Positions 12,548 to 24,158 of a stretch of DNA of 64,000 nt are shown here, in pieces. The DNA comes from Parasitella parasitica. Its lineage: Eukaryota; Mucoromycota; Mucoromycetes; Mucorales; Mucoraceae. The translations under genes and the position numbers were made by a program. Every line of letters begins with the position of its first letter. Position 1 is the first letter of the stretch. The notes beneath the pieces are model-generated. The model was not told the origin of the DNA. It worked only from the letters and a program-made list of their open reading frames with translations, and made no database searches. The stretch is taken from contig MU619237.1 of assembly GCA_025201805.1 (NCBI GenBank), positions 514,810-578,809 of the forward strand, given 5' to 3'.

Positions 12548-14557
12548 TTATAAATCATCAAGATTTATAGTTCCCTCTCTGAGCTCTTTTTCAAGCTCTC
12601 TGAAAAGCTCTTCATCCTCATCCTCATAATCTTTGATTATTCTGACTGGCTTATTGGTAGATTTGGTAGGCTTCAAAGCGGGCAAAGTATCCATAGGTGG
12701 TAAAACACGCATTGGACCTGCCATTTCTTCGTTCATTTCTGCTTTTTGGATTGCTGCTCTTTCTTCAGGCGTGAATAGGCGTTCTTCTGCAGGATGCAAA
12801 AGTTCCTCCAAGAGGCCGTCATCAATAGCAGTTACAACATCCTCAAGTTGCTATGATTATGCACACAAGACATGATTAGCTCATGTTTACCTGTTAATAC
12901 ATGAAATCAGCGTGCTACTTACACCTCTGTATTCTCCGCCAACAAACAACTGAGGGAAATCCTTGATTCTACCTTGAGATCTACCATTATTGTTACATTT
13001 TTTGGCGTATCGTCTAGCAGCTTCACTTGAAGCAACATCAACCAAACTGAATTTGATGTTGTTTGTCTTTAACAATTGTTGTATTTGTTCTTGATTTCTT
13101 TTAATCTAAAAAAAAAAAGAAGATAACTTGATGTTAATTGCATTGATCTATCATGAAATTTGCCTACAAAACCTACCACAGCATTGCCACTGACTGAAGA
13201 GTAGTAAATTTGAACCTTTTTGGGATCCAGAGGCGTGATGACAGGCTCAGGCTTTTGATAAGCAGGCATATTACCCAGCACTCTCAATAGAGTCTTGCTC
13301 TTGCTTTCTACAAGGGAGAAAGTAGGGCGCAATTTGCTCACATTAACTGAATCGGGTTTGGGCCAAGAGACGGCATCAGTGGGCAAATATCGGGTCCTCC
13401 AGCTGTCTCTGGTAATGTCTTGATTTCTCTTCAGCTTGCTAAGTTGAGCTTTTTGATCATTCTGCAAATGATTCAGTTCTGACTCATGAGATTGCTCCAA
13501 ATCTTGAATTTGTACGGCGTGAGTGTGCTCTGCTTGTTCAAATTCGTACAATATGCGCTCCAACTGTTCGTCAATGTCGACGGCAGCAGCAGGATTTTTT
13601 TCTGCTTCAATTCTGGCTTCTTCAACCTGCTTTTCTAAATTCATCTTGTCTTGTTTGTGTTTTTGCTTCAACGCAAGGATCTTTTCAGTTTGCAACGTTT
13701 TCAGTTTGCGCACCTCATCCTCATGATTTCCTGCCAAGGCATCCTGAGCTTCCTTTTGTTCCTTTAACAAAATATCCTTTTCGGCTAATGCCTCCTCATG
13801 GAGTCGAAGGCTTTCTTCATGCGCCTTTTTCTGAGCCTACATGGTTTGATTCAAATTCAGTTTGATTAATTTTTGTGATTTTGTAATACACACACACACA
13901 CCTCAAGCTGTTGGTTCAATTGCTCAATCTTTTGCAAAGCTTCCTTTTTATCCACCTCCTTGTGCTCTTCTTCTGGTTTGCTGCTAATCATGGCTCGTAG
14001 TTCTTCAAGCTCTTTTTCCTTGGCAGCCAGTTGGTTTACTGCTTTGAGGTTCTACGTATGTGAAACAGTTAATAACGGGTACAATGAAAATTTGCACTGC
14101 AATTACCTCGGTTTTCAGGGCCTCCAACTGCATGGCAGCTTCCTCAATCATCGGCTTCTTCTCCTCCATCATGCGCTTCTGCTCTTCCAGTTTAGCCTCT
14201 TTTTCCTCTAATAGCTTTTCTTTTTGGGCTAGAATTTCGGCTTTATTTTCCTGTTCTTCCGACTGAATGAAGATAGCCGGTGGAGGAGGCGAAACGGGAA
14301 TGTTTAATTGCTGTTCCTCTAGTCTGATGCGCAGTTCTTCTATTTCCTTCTCACGCAGTAGCAGTTGCTCCTCCTTTGTTTTTAGCAGGTTTACCTCCTC
14401 TTCATTCTTCTCATTGATCTGCTCTTCTGGTGCCGCTGCAGGGACCTGAGACGATTGATTTAGCTGTTGTTTCAAACGTTCCAGCTCCGCTTTTTGATTT
14501 GCAATCAATTTCATGTTTTCCTCATTCTAAAATGTGGCAGAAATAATTGAGCAATCG

Positions 14558-14612
<55 letters not shown>

Positions 14613-15094
14613 GCTTATCACTAGCCATCGATGCATACCTTTGCTTTCAGGCCCTTGACCTCCTCCTTCATTTCTGATATTGGGAATCTCTTTGTGCTAG
14701 AAGCATGGCTGGGCGTCCTTGATGTAAGTCTTGTATTGTTACTGGACGCTGCTGAGGCAGCACTTTTGACAGATATCATACTGCTAGGTCTTGAAGACGA
14801 AGGAGGTTTAGGAGACGTTGCACGCTGGACTGCACTGGGGGGTTTTCCATTTGATACGAGGGTATTGCGAGATGATGGTCTTGGTAGTGTTGATTTCTTG
14901 TTGTTGTTGTTGTTGGCTTCCAAGGACGGGCGAGGCGATTTCCGGGTGGTGGAGGCAACAGATGGGGCCAGACTTGTATTTGTCTTGGATGTCTTCAACT
15001 TGCCGGTACCTTTTGTAAGCCCTCTTGGTGTGGGATCATCCGGATTTAGAAGGTTGTTCTTCTTTTCCTTCTTCCTGGGCCCTATACAAACCAT
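12548..15094 (-). CDS. Coiled-coil protein with C-terminal SH3BGR/glutaredoxin-like domain
   Basis: Six exons (14639-15094, 14107-14526, 13902-14051, 13177-13836, 12923-13105, 12548-12850), all phase 0, encode 723 residues. Residues 1-150 are Ser/Pro/Asn-rich and basic. Residues about 153-500 are almost continuous coiled coil (long Glu/Lys/Gln heptads). Residues about 543-650 form a thioredoxin-fold SH3BGR-like domain: KKVQIYYSSVSGNAVV, then QQLLKTNNIKFSLVDVA, then DFPQLFVGGEYRGQLEDV. It lacks a CxxC pair, as SH3BGR proteins do. The tail is acidic and charged. The start at 15094 is the first ATG of the open exon; an upstream mini-exon from about 15220 is possible. A 49-nt poly-A tract sits in intron 1. 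Function unknown; a scaffold or adaptor role is a guess. Confidence 0.75.
14560..14608. repeat. 49-nt poly-A tract in an intron
   Basis: An uninterrupted A run (poly-T in the sense of the gene) inside intron 1 of the coiled-coil gene. Its length is probably unreliable in assembly. Confidence 0.9.
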
Positions 15095-15572
15095 ATTTTT
15101 ATACGAATCACAAAATAAGCAGAGCAAAGAAAGAAACGATAAAATAACTGAATTACACCAATTTTATTGTTTTTACTTGTTTTAGTATTGACCACGCCTC
15201 TGATGTAGGTTGGGGGGAGGAGGCCCAATCACAGTGCACATCAAACCTGTATTGATTTTGGTATTAGAAAACGTGCTTAAATGACATATACATACATATC
15301 AAATTTTTGTACATTATCAAATCCATTGCATGTATATATTTCATGCAAAGAAGCCTCCGTTCCAATCTCTTTCTTATCTTCAAATACACACAATAATTGA
15401 AAAAGCTGAATCTGTGAGTATAGTGACCTAGCCTTATTTTCATATGCAGTTGCCTCTGTGTTCCTGAGTAGATACTTCTACAATAATACTACATGGGAAA
15501 TTATAACCCCAGGGGTTTTTGATAGTGTCATGAGAATATAAAAAAGTCATTATACAATGAGTATGGTTTATT
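15095..15572. other. Intergenic region
   Basis: Between the start of the coiled-coil gene and the 3' end of the phenylalanyl-tRNA synthetase gene. A peptide starting MCTVIGPPPP can be read on the minus strand at about 15242-15185 and could be a first exon of the coiled-coil gene, but no clean donor supports it. Confidence 0.5.
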
Positions 15573-17732
15573 TTAGACAAAAGGCTCCAAGTTAATTTCA
15601 ATAGCAGTAGTAGGATTAGATAAGTCAAAATTTTCAAGGACAAGAGGATGAAGAACGCCGAAGGAGCCGATTCTGCAAGCCTTGCGAGACTTGGTTTCAG
15701 GGCAGATGTATCTCAAAAAGATATGGGCAGAGCGGCCGGGGAAGAAGGTGGAATCAATGGCCTCTTCGATCCAATAGCCTAGCTCAGAAGTGTCGTTCTT
15801 GTGGATTCTAGAGGTACTGAGCATAGTCATAATACGATCCAAAAGACCGTGAATGATCTAATATTAAAACAAACATTTAGTCTCTAATCTATATCAACTA
15901 TAGTTGTAATTACCTCGAAACCAGATGTCTTGGATGTATAAGTAGCACAAAGATGTCTTTCATTTCTGGCTCTACGTTCACGGGTTTCATCCTTATAACC
16001 AACATCAGAAACTTCAAATGTCTTGATGGGCAAAGGCAATTTTTTGTTCGAGTTCAAAGTCTTCAAAATACCGGGCAAAAGAGAGGTGCGAACAACTTGA
16101 TATTCAACTGTCTTGGGGTTGGCAAGCTGGATGGCAGTTTTGCTGTCATCAGCACGGTTAAGATATTTGAAGTTTTCGTCGTGAGAACACTATTGACGAG
16201 TATCAGTAAGCTTGCAAAAATCACAGCGCGATATGACTTACCAAAATCAAAGGAGCAACTTCAGTGAAGCCAGCCATGGCTACCTCCTTGCGAACATGAT
16301 CACTCAATTTGTTTAAAGGTAAAGCTGATCCAAAGGTATTAACATTGGGCATCTTCTTGGGCAAATTATCGTAGCCATATGAAATAGCAACGTCTTCCAT
16401 AATATCACAAGCATGCAAGATATCCCAGCGAGTTGGGGGGACATTGACAAGAACCTCATTGCTGTCCTCGCAGCTCAGGCTAGCATCCAAAGACATTCTA
16501 TTCAAAAGACGACATATCTCTTCACCGGGAAGCTCAAGGCCAGTGCAAGAATTGATATAATCAATCTTAGCACTTGCCTTGCGAGGGGCCAAATCAGGGA
16601 AGAATTTAACAGTGTCGTCGGGATAGACAATTTCGACAGGTTCAATGCTGTTTAGAAAATGCGTTAGTTTTACATGCAATTCTCTTAAGAAAGGCTATCA
16701 ATCCATACGTAAAAGGCTCAGCGCAGTATTCAGAAAACATGGTGACCAAAGTGTTCAAAGCAGTGCTAGCTTTGTGTTCGTCGGTAGCAGTGATTTCGAT
16801 CAAAACGTTCTTGGTATTCATAGTAATCTTGGAATGCTCAGAATTGATGATAGGAGGAAGAGAGCAAACAGTGCGCTTGGAATCAAGAACAACAGGATAG
16901 ACGGGAGAATCACGAATGATGTGAAGGAACTTGCCGAGATGCTTGTCTTCCTACAAACCATCCATAAAACGGTGTCAACAATGCCATTTTCCAAAAAAAA
17001 AATCTCCATAAAAAACTTACAGCGTAAAGGTCCATCAATTCATCGCCATCAACCTCAACATCCTTATTCAAAGGAACAAATTTGATATCATTGTGAGGTA
17101 AAGCTTCGTATGTGAAGGGGCCCTGAATGGTGTCTAAATCATGAGTACCCATAGAAGCAAGAGTTCTCTTGCTACATTGTGCATTGCAATATTGTTAGGA
17201 CTGTCTTTCAAGCTCCCAAGAGATGAGTCATGATGTATTGAACGCTTACCGACAAATGTTATTGTGAAGTTTATCTTGAAGATCGATGAAAGAAGCATAG
17301 TTTTCAGCGGTAAAAGTGATATTACGCAAAACAGCACCAACAATGAAGGGACGGATTTTTTGGGTCTGGATACAGATACACACCAGGTTAAAACTACAAA
17401 TCTTTGCACCAAACATATCTAATACTTACAGACTCCAAAACACGGATTTGCTGGAGCTTACCATCAGCAGGTTTGACAACCTTATATACAGGAGGCTTCG
17501 CCTTGTCTTCAAAAACGCGAAGAGCACGAGCAAGACCTTCTTGACATAACAAATCATATCTTGCACAAAATCAGATTAATAGAACGAATGCCGCCAATTG
17601 ATGCGAATAAAAAGTTACCTGTTGGCAGGAATATCAATCTTCAGAAGAGCCCTTTCAGACAATTGCTCGGCATCCTTGCTGCCTTCCTTTTCAGCAATCT
17701 CTCTTTCAGAAGTCTATGCATTNNNNNNNNNN

Positions 17733-17773
<41 letters not shown>

Positions 17774-18097
17774 AAAGTGTTAGACATGTTACTTTTAATT
17801 GCTTGCATATATCAACACAAATCAACATTGAATTCCCAGTATTTCAAAAGTGCAGAGATATGTTGTTCAATATTAAATTATGTCGATTTATTGCGGCTGT
17901 TGTCAAGGTTGTTGCGTACATCTTCTTCAAGTTCAATACCGAAACGGAAACAAAGTTCGAAAAACTCTTGAGATGCTATGTACAAATGAAATGTGTTGAT
18001 GTTCAAAATGTATCGTATCCTGACTTATACGTCTCTTACTGTAATCTCTCTCAAGGGCCTCGAAAAGAGCCAACTTGTCGATGTTAACGGTAGGCAT
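15573..18097 (-). CDS. FRS1: Phenylalanyl-tRNA synthetase, beta subunit (cytosolic)
   Basis: Charges tRNA-Phe as an alpha2-beta2 enzyme. Ten exons: 18040-18097, 17920-17975, 17619-17713, 17430-17559, 17250-17365, 17021-17171, 16709-16950, 16242-16647, 15914-16189, 15573-15857. Together they give 604 residues, the usual eukaryotic length. It starts [16 protein letters not shown], the conserved N-terminus. Other family landmarks are DIPANRYDLLC (about 68-78), [16 protein letters not shown], the B5 domain with [15 protein letters not shown], and a C-terminal region with [10 protein letters not shown] and FFPGRSAHI. The B3/B4 editing region is present. The N gap and poly-A run lie wholly within intron 2, so no coding sequence need be missing. 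Intron 2's donor, gtacgc, is unusual but keeps phase and family alignment. Confidence 0.93.
17723..17771. other. Scaffold gap (10 N) followed by 39 A
   Basis: Ten Ns at 17723-17732 are followed by 39 A residues. A gap beside a homopolymer suggests the assembly broke at the tract; the true intron length is unknown. Confidence 0.97.
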
Positions 18098-18859
18098 ATT
18101 TATTGACTTTTTTGTCGTATTGGTCAGGACACAAAAGAAGAGATGTTGGAACTGACAGTGAAAAAAATTATAGATGTCTCTCCAGTGGCTTGGGCTAATT
18201 TCAATTACGGTACAGAGTACAATGGCGGTTTCCGTATGCTTTTTATTTTTGTTTCAAGTACGCTATATGCAAACTAGATATCATGCGTAAATGATGAGCA
18301 ACTGCAATCAAGTCTTCCGTATTAGATATGCCTTTTGAATGCTCTTCTATGGATGGAAATGGACAGTATTCGTTCATCAAAATCCATTCATATTGCGGCA
18401 TTCAATAAATTCCAATTCTAATTGATAGTCTTGCTACTCTCAAGTTTCCCCCCTTACTATAGATTAACTTGATCTCTCTTCTTTTATCTCCATGAGGACT
18501 CGCCAAAAAATACATTGCAAAGGATTTTTTCGCAATTTTTTCTGAAAATGCCATGATGTGATTAGTACGCGATGATCAGGCTTAGAAGGAAAGTACGGAG
18601 ACAGTGGTGGTCTAAAAGTAAAGCGAAGTAGTTTTTTACATATGTCGTTGATTCATTTTAATTGAAATATTTGGATCAAGTTTCGATGCTTTTTTACATG
18701 TTGGTGACAATGGAAGACAAGGCAAGCTGTTTTCTTGGCTTCTTGGTAAAACCGTGGATCCCAATATTGTTCAAGATGAGCACTATCCAAAGTCGTAGTA
18801 AACGAAAGCCTTCTTTGACAGTATAGTAATGTCCATGTCAACAAACATTGATCATTTCG
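18098..18859. other. Intergenic region
   Basis: Upstream region of the FRS1 gene. A 69-codon ORF at 18653-18862 (minus) has no motif and I do not call it. No repeat family other than the start of the inverted-repeat arm was noticed. Confidence 0.5.
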
Positions 18860-20560
18860 CATAAAAATTTTGGCTGCAGGTTGTGTTTCAAGCGTTTAAT
18901 TTGCAAAGGTACTACTAGAGATTGCAGATTGTGCGAGGATAAAGATAATATTTCAGACTTGGTAGTATCTACTTCATCCAGAAACGAAGGTATATAAAAA
19001 TGGGTTTTGAGTCTGTATTATTCAGTATCTCAGCTATCGATTCATATCAAGACATACCCAAGTTACATAGTAAAATCATGCTTTGCTCTTGAAATGAAAA
19101 TAGGTGGTGCCCTCATTTACAGCCAAAAAAAAGGCTGTAAATTGAATCTCAGCACTATGTTCCCATTTGACCCAAACCAGATTCGTACTTTTTTGCATAG
19201 TTCATTTGCTAGATATCTCATAAAGTTAATAGGTATATTGGATATACGAACTAAGTATTTTATAACAAAAAATAAATTCTGTATCTAACCATATAGATTA
19301 AAAGACTATAGGAACAACTTTTCTTATTACCAATTTTCAAATATTCAAAAAACGCCATTTTTGATAGTTTTTGAGTACAATCAAGCATATTTTGAGCACA
19401 TTTAGCTCTATGAAATTAACCAAATAAACCATCATGTCAATACCTACATTTTAATATTTTTTTCATGACTGTAGCTTTATTATTTCTGCTAAAAATTAAA
19501 ATCTTGTCTCGACCAAATCAATCGACGAATTTCCAGCCCTACGCTTATAGGGCCAAAATGGAACCATTCAAAAGAGTAAAAAACCACACTGTTTTTTGCC
19601 ATTATCTTGCTCAAAAATTGGTATTTCTTAACCAAATAATAACCGTTCGGTAGCTATTTTGTAGATCTATGTTTTTATTGCTATATCATGTTTATTTGAG
19701 TACCATTTATTGCTCTGAAAGTTATAAAAATAAATCAAGCCTCTGCTAAAAACATATGAAAAAAGATTTTTTTCGATATATCTATCTAAAAATAATACAT
19801 CTAGTAGAGAATCAGGTTTCAAAAAGATTTTAATAATCACTCAAGCCAAAGTGTTATAGTAGTTTGTTGAGAAACAGGCGGACAAAGTTTAACCTAAAAA
19901 GACAAAATTGGCTCAAGCTTGTCGAATTCATGCTACAATACGACATTCTTACTACCAGTAGATGCACCAACGTTTGCTTTATTACTTTGCTTAAAAACTT
20001 GAACTTGATTTAGTAGAAAAATTTGATCCTTGTTATAGGACCATATGCTGCAAAATCTGCAAAATCTGCAAAATTTGGTTTTGGGAATATCTTGACAGCA
20101 AATATAGATATCGAGAATCGGAGGTCTTAGTGAGGTACAGTTATCATACTAGTACTTGAATGTATACTTGGTTTGGACCCCTAATCCGTACCTAAAAATG
20201 ACCCTGAAGGTTGACCCAAAGTTGAAAATTGAAAATCGAATATAAGGTTTAGGGTCCAAACATAGCAAAATCTGAAAAATGGTCAGAGATGCACAAAACT
20301 TGGATATGCTCCAGAATGGTGCAAAAAAAGAAGATTTTGGCTAAAGGTTGTGTCTCTATCGCTTAATATTTGCAAAGGTATTAGAGATTGCAGATTACGC
20401 CTTTAAGCGGGGAAAAAAGGAATGGTTTAAATTGTGTACAATCCATTTTAACCAAACATGAAGCTAAATAAAATTGGGTTTCAGGTTTATATTCTACAGC
20501 ATTTCAGCGATCAATTTATGTTAAGGCTTTTTAATTTACCTATTGCGATCATGCTTTGCT
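18860..20560 (+). repeat. Right arm of the long inverted repeat
   Basis: Inverted partner of 1960-3700, nearly identical from about 18985 to 20291 and more diverged outside. The diverged second unit is seen again at about 20345-20560: tttgcaaaggtattagagat resembles tttgcaaaggtactactaga near 18900. Three tandem copies of a 9-base unit (gcaaaatct) occur at about 20048-20074 and in the matching place of the left arm. It has no recognisable transposase or reverse transcriptase. Confidence 0.85.
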
Positions 20561-21171
20561 CGTCAGTTGAAAAAAAAGCCGAGCATGTGTTAAGTTTAAG
20601 ACATGAAGGCTAGAAGATGCAGCTAAAGCTCTAAATTCTTGATACGCGTGAAAATTACCTTAAAAAGATCAAGGATAATCAATCACAAGAGTGTAATATT
20701 AAGGTTTATTCTGTCAATGTAACGACGCTAGTATGATCTTGTCCATGAAAGCCAACTTCTTGAGTATTCTGTCAATTATGGCTAATGAGCATTATCAATG
20801 CCAATGCATGAAATGTTAATGAGACTTGGCAGCTTTGCTACGCTTTGCAATCATCAAAAATAATACTCTACTCGTTTGACTATTGCATATAGTATGGCAT
20901 TCATGTTCAGCTATTGCAGCAGTGTGCGATATACTGGAGAAAACGTTTAGGGAAATAATTGAACGCAGTATTCATTAATATATGCAGATTATCATGTTGA
21001 AGATGTCAAATCTTTGACCTCTTGAAATACCCAAGGACATATCGACACCTATAGACAGGTAAGATCGTATGAAAGATGGTCACATACTACACGCGATAGG
21101 GATAGAACAGACTCTGAGTCTTTGTTTCATCATGTTGCGCGTTTGATGTTGATTGTTCAGAAAAGTGCATA
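20561..21171. other. Intergenic region
   Basis: No ORF or motif of note. Serves as the upstream region of the small gene that follows. Confidence 0.5.
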
Positions 21172-21714
21172 ATGGGAAAAGCATTCGAGAATCTTGTTCG
21201 AGATATTCAGAGCAAGCTGCATATTCTCTTTCTCAAAAAATCTGACAGCAATCCTGGAAGGTCAGCAATGATCGAAGCAACCAAGATCCCATGGTAAGTA
21301 TGCACAATTTTTGACAGCTTGAATCCTAAACAAGTATGTAACAGGTCCTGGGTTGCTGTGAGCATTGCAAACGTGCTCTCGGAATATCCAACAGGGTTAA
21401 CGGATACTGTGCTTTTGTCTATGTTGGAACTGATGGTAATTGAATCAAGCAGACACAAGCTACTACAGTAATTGCATTGATTGTAACACTCTTTGTGCAG
21501 TGGGAAAAGACATTTATTAAGCGATTCAAAGGGTTCGATAAGAGTAATAATACGTCGATTGAACTATGATGAAATGCTAAATCAACGCAAACGGTATCTA
21601 GGCTTCAGCACAATCCAAGCAGTCTATGATACAGCATTTGCAGAAACGCTTATTTTAGAAGTGAAGACAGTCTCCTGGGAGCTGATAGAAGGCGCCAAAA
21701 ATTATATCCTTTGA
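21172..21714 (+). CDS. Small unknown gene or 5' part of the OB-fold gene
   Basis: Three exons (21172-21293, 21345-21435, 21532-21714) can be joined in phase to give about 131 residues. The ATG opens MGKAFENLVRDIQSKLH. The third exon uses the acceptor attcaaag; the stronger acceptor at 21500 leads to stops. The protein looks helical with no known motif. It stops at TGA 21712-21714, 91 nt before the first exon of the OB-fold gene. That exon begins in phase 1 at 21806 and lacks an upstream ATG, so this locus is probably its N-terminal part, with the connection hidden by a splice site or a sequence error that I could not resolve. Confidence 0.35.
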
Positions 21715-21805
21715 TTATTTGTAGATCTCACCTCCTATTTTTTATATTAACATATGCTATTGCTCCTTAACTGACATTTCTAACCACATCAAATCACTGT
21801 GACAG

Positions 21806-23939
21806 ATGAAGCAAAGAATCGTGAATTAGACATTTATATGCATCCCAAATTCAATGAGTGGATTACTTATTCAAACGAAAACCTCCAGTTTTTCACAAAT
21901 CGAAAAATACGAATAATCTGTCCACCCAAAGCCAATGCGCCAATCTTGAACAAATACAAAGATGCCAGCATTGCCAGAAGATATCGAGTCGCATCCATAC
22001 CCCCAACTGAACTGCTATTGATTATGCTGGATAGAAATGACAGAACATTTGTACAGCAAGAACTTCCCCACAGGATCAAAGACATCAGCAAATCAACCAC
22101 ATACCGTCTATGGCTTAAAGTAATACATGTTGAAGTGATCATACATACAACTCCTACACCCAACTTGGACCCTTCGGGGGAATCTAAATCTCAACGAACA
22201 GATATTTTTTTGGTTGACATGAGCAGCGATTCCGCGCCTGTAGTTCTGTCATTGTACGACAAGCAGACAAAACTAGCGTCCATCTTTCGACGAAACGACT
22301 ATATTGGGTTATATAAACCAGTACTGAAACGAGGACCGTCGCAGGATATAGCATTCGAGTATGCCAGTGACACAGTCATTTTCCTGATGCCAGAAAAAGA
22401 AGCACAGGAGGCTTCCCTCGCAAAGATAAATTTATCAACCTTACCTAGCCAAGACGATGTTTTTTCGTACGCCACAGATCCTAAACGAGATATTGCGGAA
22501 CGTGATGAAGAGGCAAGATGCACACATCGTCTTAAACAATTTCTGCTGATTGCAAATTTAGGGATTTTTGGATTGCTCCGGTTATACGCAACGTATTTAT
22601 GTCCAAGATCTGGTGCATCGTATGCTGAACGTGACCCTATTGGGAAAAGTTGTTGGTTTAGCAAACAATGTATGTATGTGCAAAAGGCGCAAGGGAAAAA
22701 AAAAGACATACTCACTTACGTTCTTTAGAATCCTTTTATCAAGCAGGCTGAAGGCGGGACAAGCCAAAAAATGGACCGATATGCGATTCGCATTGCTGAT
22801 CCCACAGGTAAATCAAGAAAGAAAAAAAACCAAAAAAAACACGTGTATCTATTTTTACCAAATATCTTTCGAAAGGAAGGATGGATATTACGCTTTGGGA
22901 GGATGCTGGCCGTGATTCTCGAAAACTGAGGGTGGGGCAATACGTGTTGCTGGAGCATTTAGTCACTTCTGACAGACATGAAGCAGCGGACAAAACTATG
23001 GTGTGGTATGTAAATGGCAGCGTTGTATGCGGCACCAAGATTTACAATGGTAAGTATGTATGCGTTGAGATGAAAGATCGGGTTGGCTGACTATTGCGAT
23101 ACAGTTTCCACCCTGAATTGCTTAATTTCAAGCACAAATTTTCGTTCTACCATTCCATTATGGCATGCCAAAGAAAACAAAACCGACCATTTCCAAGCCG
23201 AAGGCATGATAGTTGGATGGGAATTGTATCTAAATTCAGGGCAACAGCCTGTACTCAGCAGCACATGTCCGCAATCAAACAAAACCGACTTTTTAGATTA
23301 TTCGTTAAGTGACCGTATCACCACCATTGCTCGCAAGTAGTTTTTCTCCAATTGGCTGTACCCGCTACTCACACTCAAAATAGATGCAACTTGTTTATTA
23401 CCACGAAGTGGAAATGATTGCAAATTCTGCGGTTGTCAAATCGAAAATGATGTGGTACACATATTTAGACCTAAACCAAGCGTGGCCGATGAAAGCAATT
23501 GCAGCGCTGCAAGGCGTGGCTGGGAAGGCTGGTTAGAATGGAGCCTTGACGATGGAACAAGCATATGTAAGGTGTATGGAGGAGAGGAGGTACGAATTTG
23601 TATTATTATTAGAGCGCTCTCCTTTTGACAATAATAGCACTTCTTTATTATGATCATACAGACGTTATTGAATGTTACCACACCTCATTTTAGAGACATG
23701 TCGCACCAATCTCAAATCCAGCTATTGAACAGTGTTATAGGCACTCAGATCTTATGTTCGCTCAGTGTAAGCTTCCTTGTTAGCATGTCTATCGAAAATT
23801 TGCTTACTTTTAAAAATTATAGGGAAGTAGTACATCCGCTTACAGGTTGGAGCAGATGACCCTATTTGAACCAACTGAACAGGAGTGCAGGTTCATTTTA
23901 GAAGCAGTGTCGAAAAAAGATCACAAAATAGAAGACTGA
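21806..23939 (+). CDS. Multi-OB-fold zinc protein, possibly SHLD2/RPA70-like
   Basis: Exons 21806-22512, 22562-22669, 22729-22807, 22876-23049, 23105-23332, 23384-23589, 23662-23766 and 23823-23939 give about 573 residues without a resolved N-terminus. Three beta-rich blocks look like OB folds: near DIFLVDMSSDSAPVVLSLYD, near MDITLWEDAGRDSRKLRVGQ, and a C-terminal block with CKFCGC then GWLEWSLDDGTSICKVYGGE. An OB fold interrupted by a zinc-binding CxxC is the plan of RPA70 DNA-binding domain C and of shieldin subunit 2. The VGQYVLLEHLVTS and STLNCL stretches also fit that type. If so it binds single-stranded DNA in repair. The first and fifth introns fit only with GC donors (gcaaga, gcaagt). 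The exact family is uncertain: telomere-binding or meiotic OB proteins are alternatives. Confidence 0.5.
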
Positions 23940-24029
23940 GAGAGAACTGGTCTTCTTTAGGCACTTTGAACGTGTTTTCAATGTATCACAAAATGAACAA
24001 GGATACAGCAATATATAATATCCTCACTG

Positions 24030-24042
24030 CAGCATATAAAAT
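24030..24042 (+). promoter_or_regulatory. Possible TATA box of the wall-protein gene
   Basis: gcatataaaat lies about 120 nt before the ATG at 24159. Position and sequence fit a TATA box; nothing else supports it. Confidence 0.35.
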
Positions 24043-24158
24043 GAGTGGGGGCTTCTGTTTTCATTTACTCTTCTTTTTGCTCTTCTTTCTACCTCTTCCT
24101 TGATATACTCGATAATCACTTTCATCCACTCTTCTCCACTATCCTTAATAAAATCACA

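Noticed and set aside
13523-14449. Ser/Cys-rich plus-strand ORFs
   Set aside because: They are opposite-strand shadows of the Glu/Lys-rich coiled-coil gene.
20048-20074. Short direct repeats as a CRISPR-like array
   Set aside because: Three adjacent 9-base units without spacers inside a repeat element.
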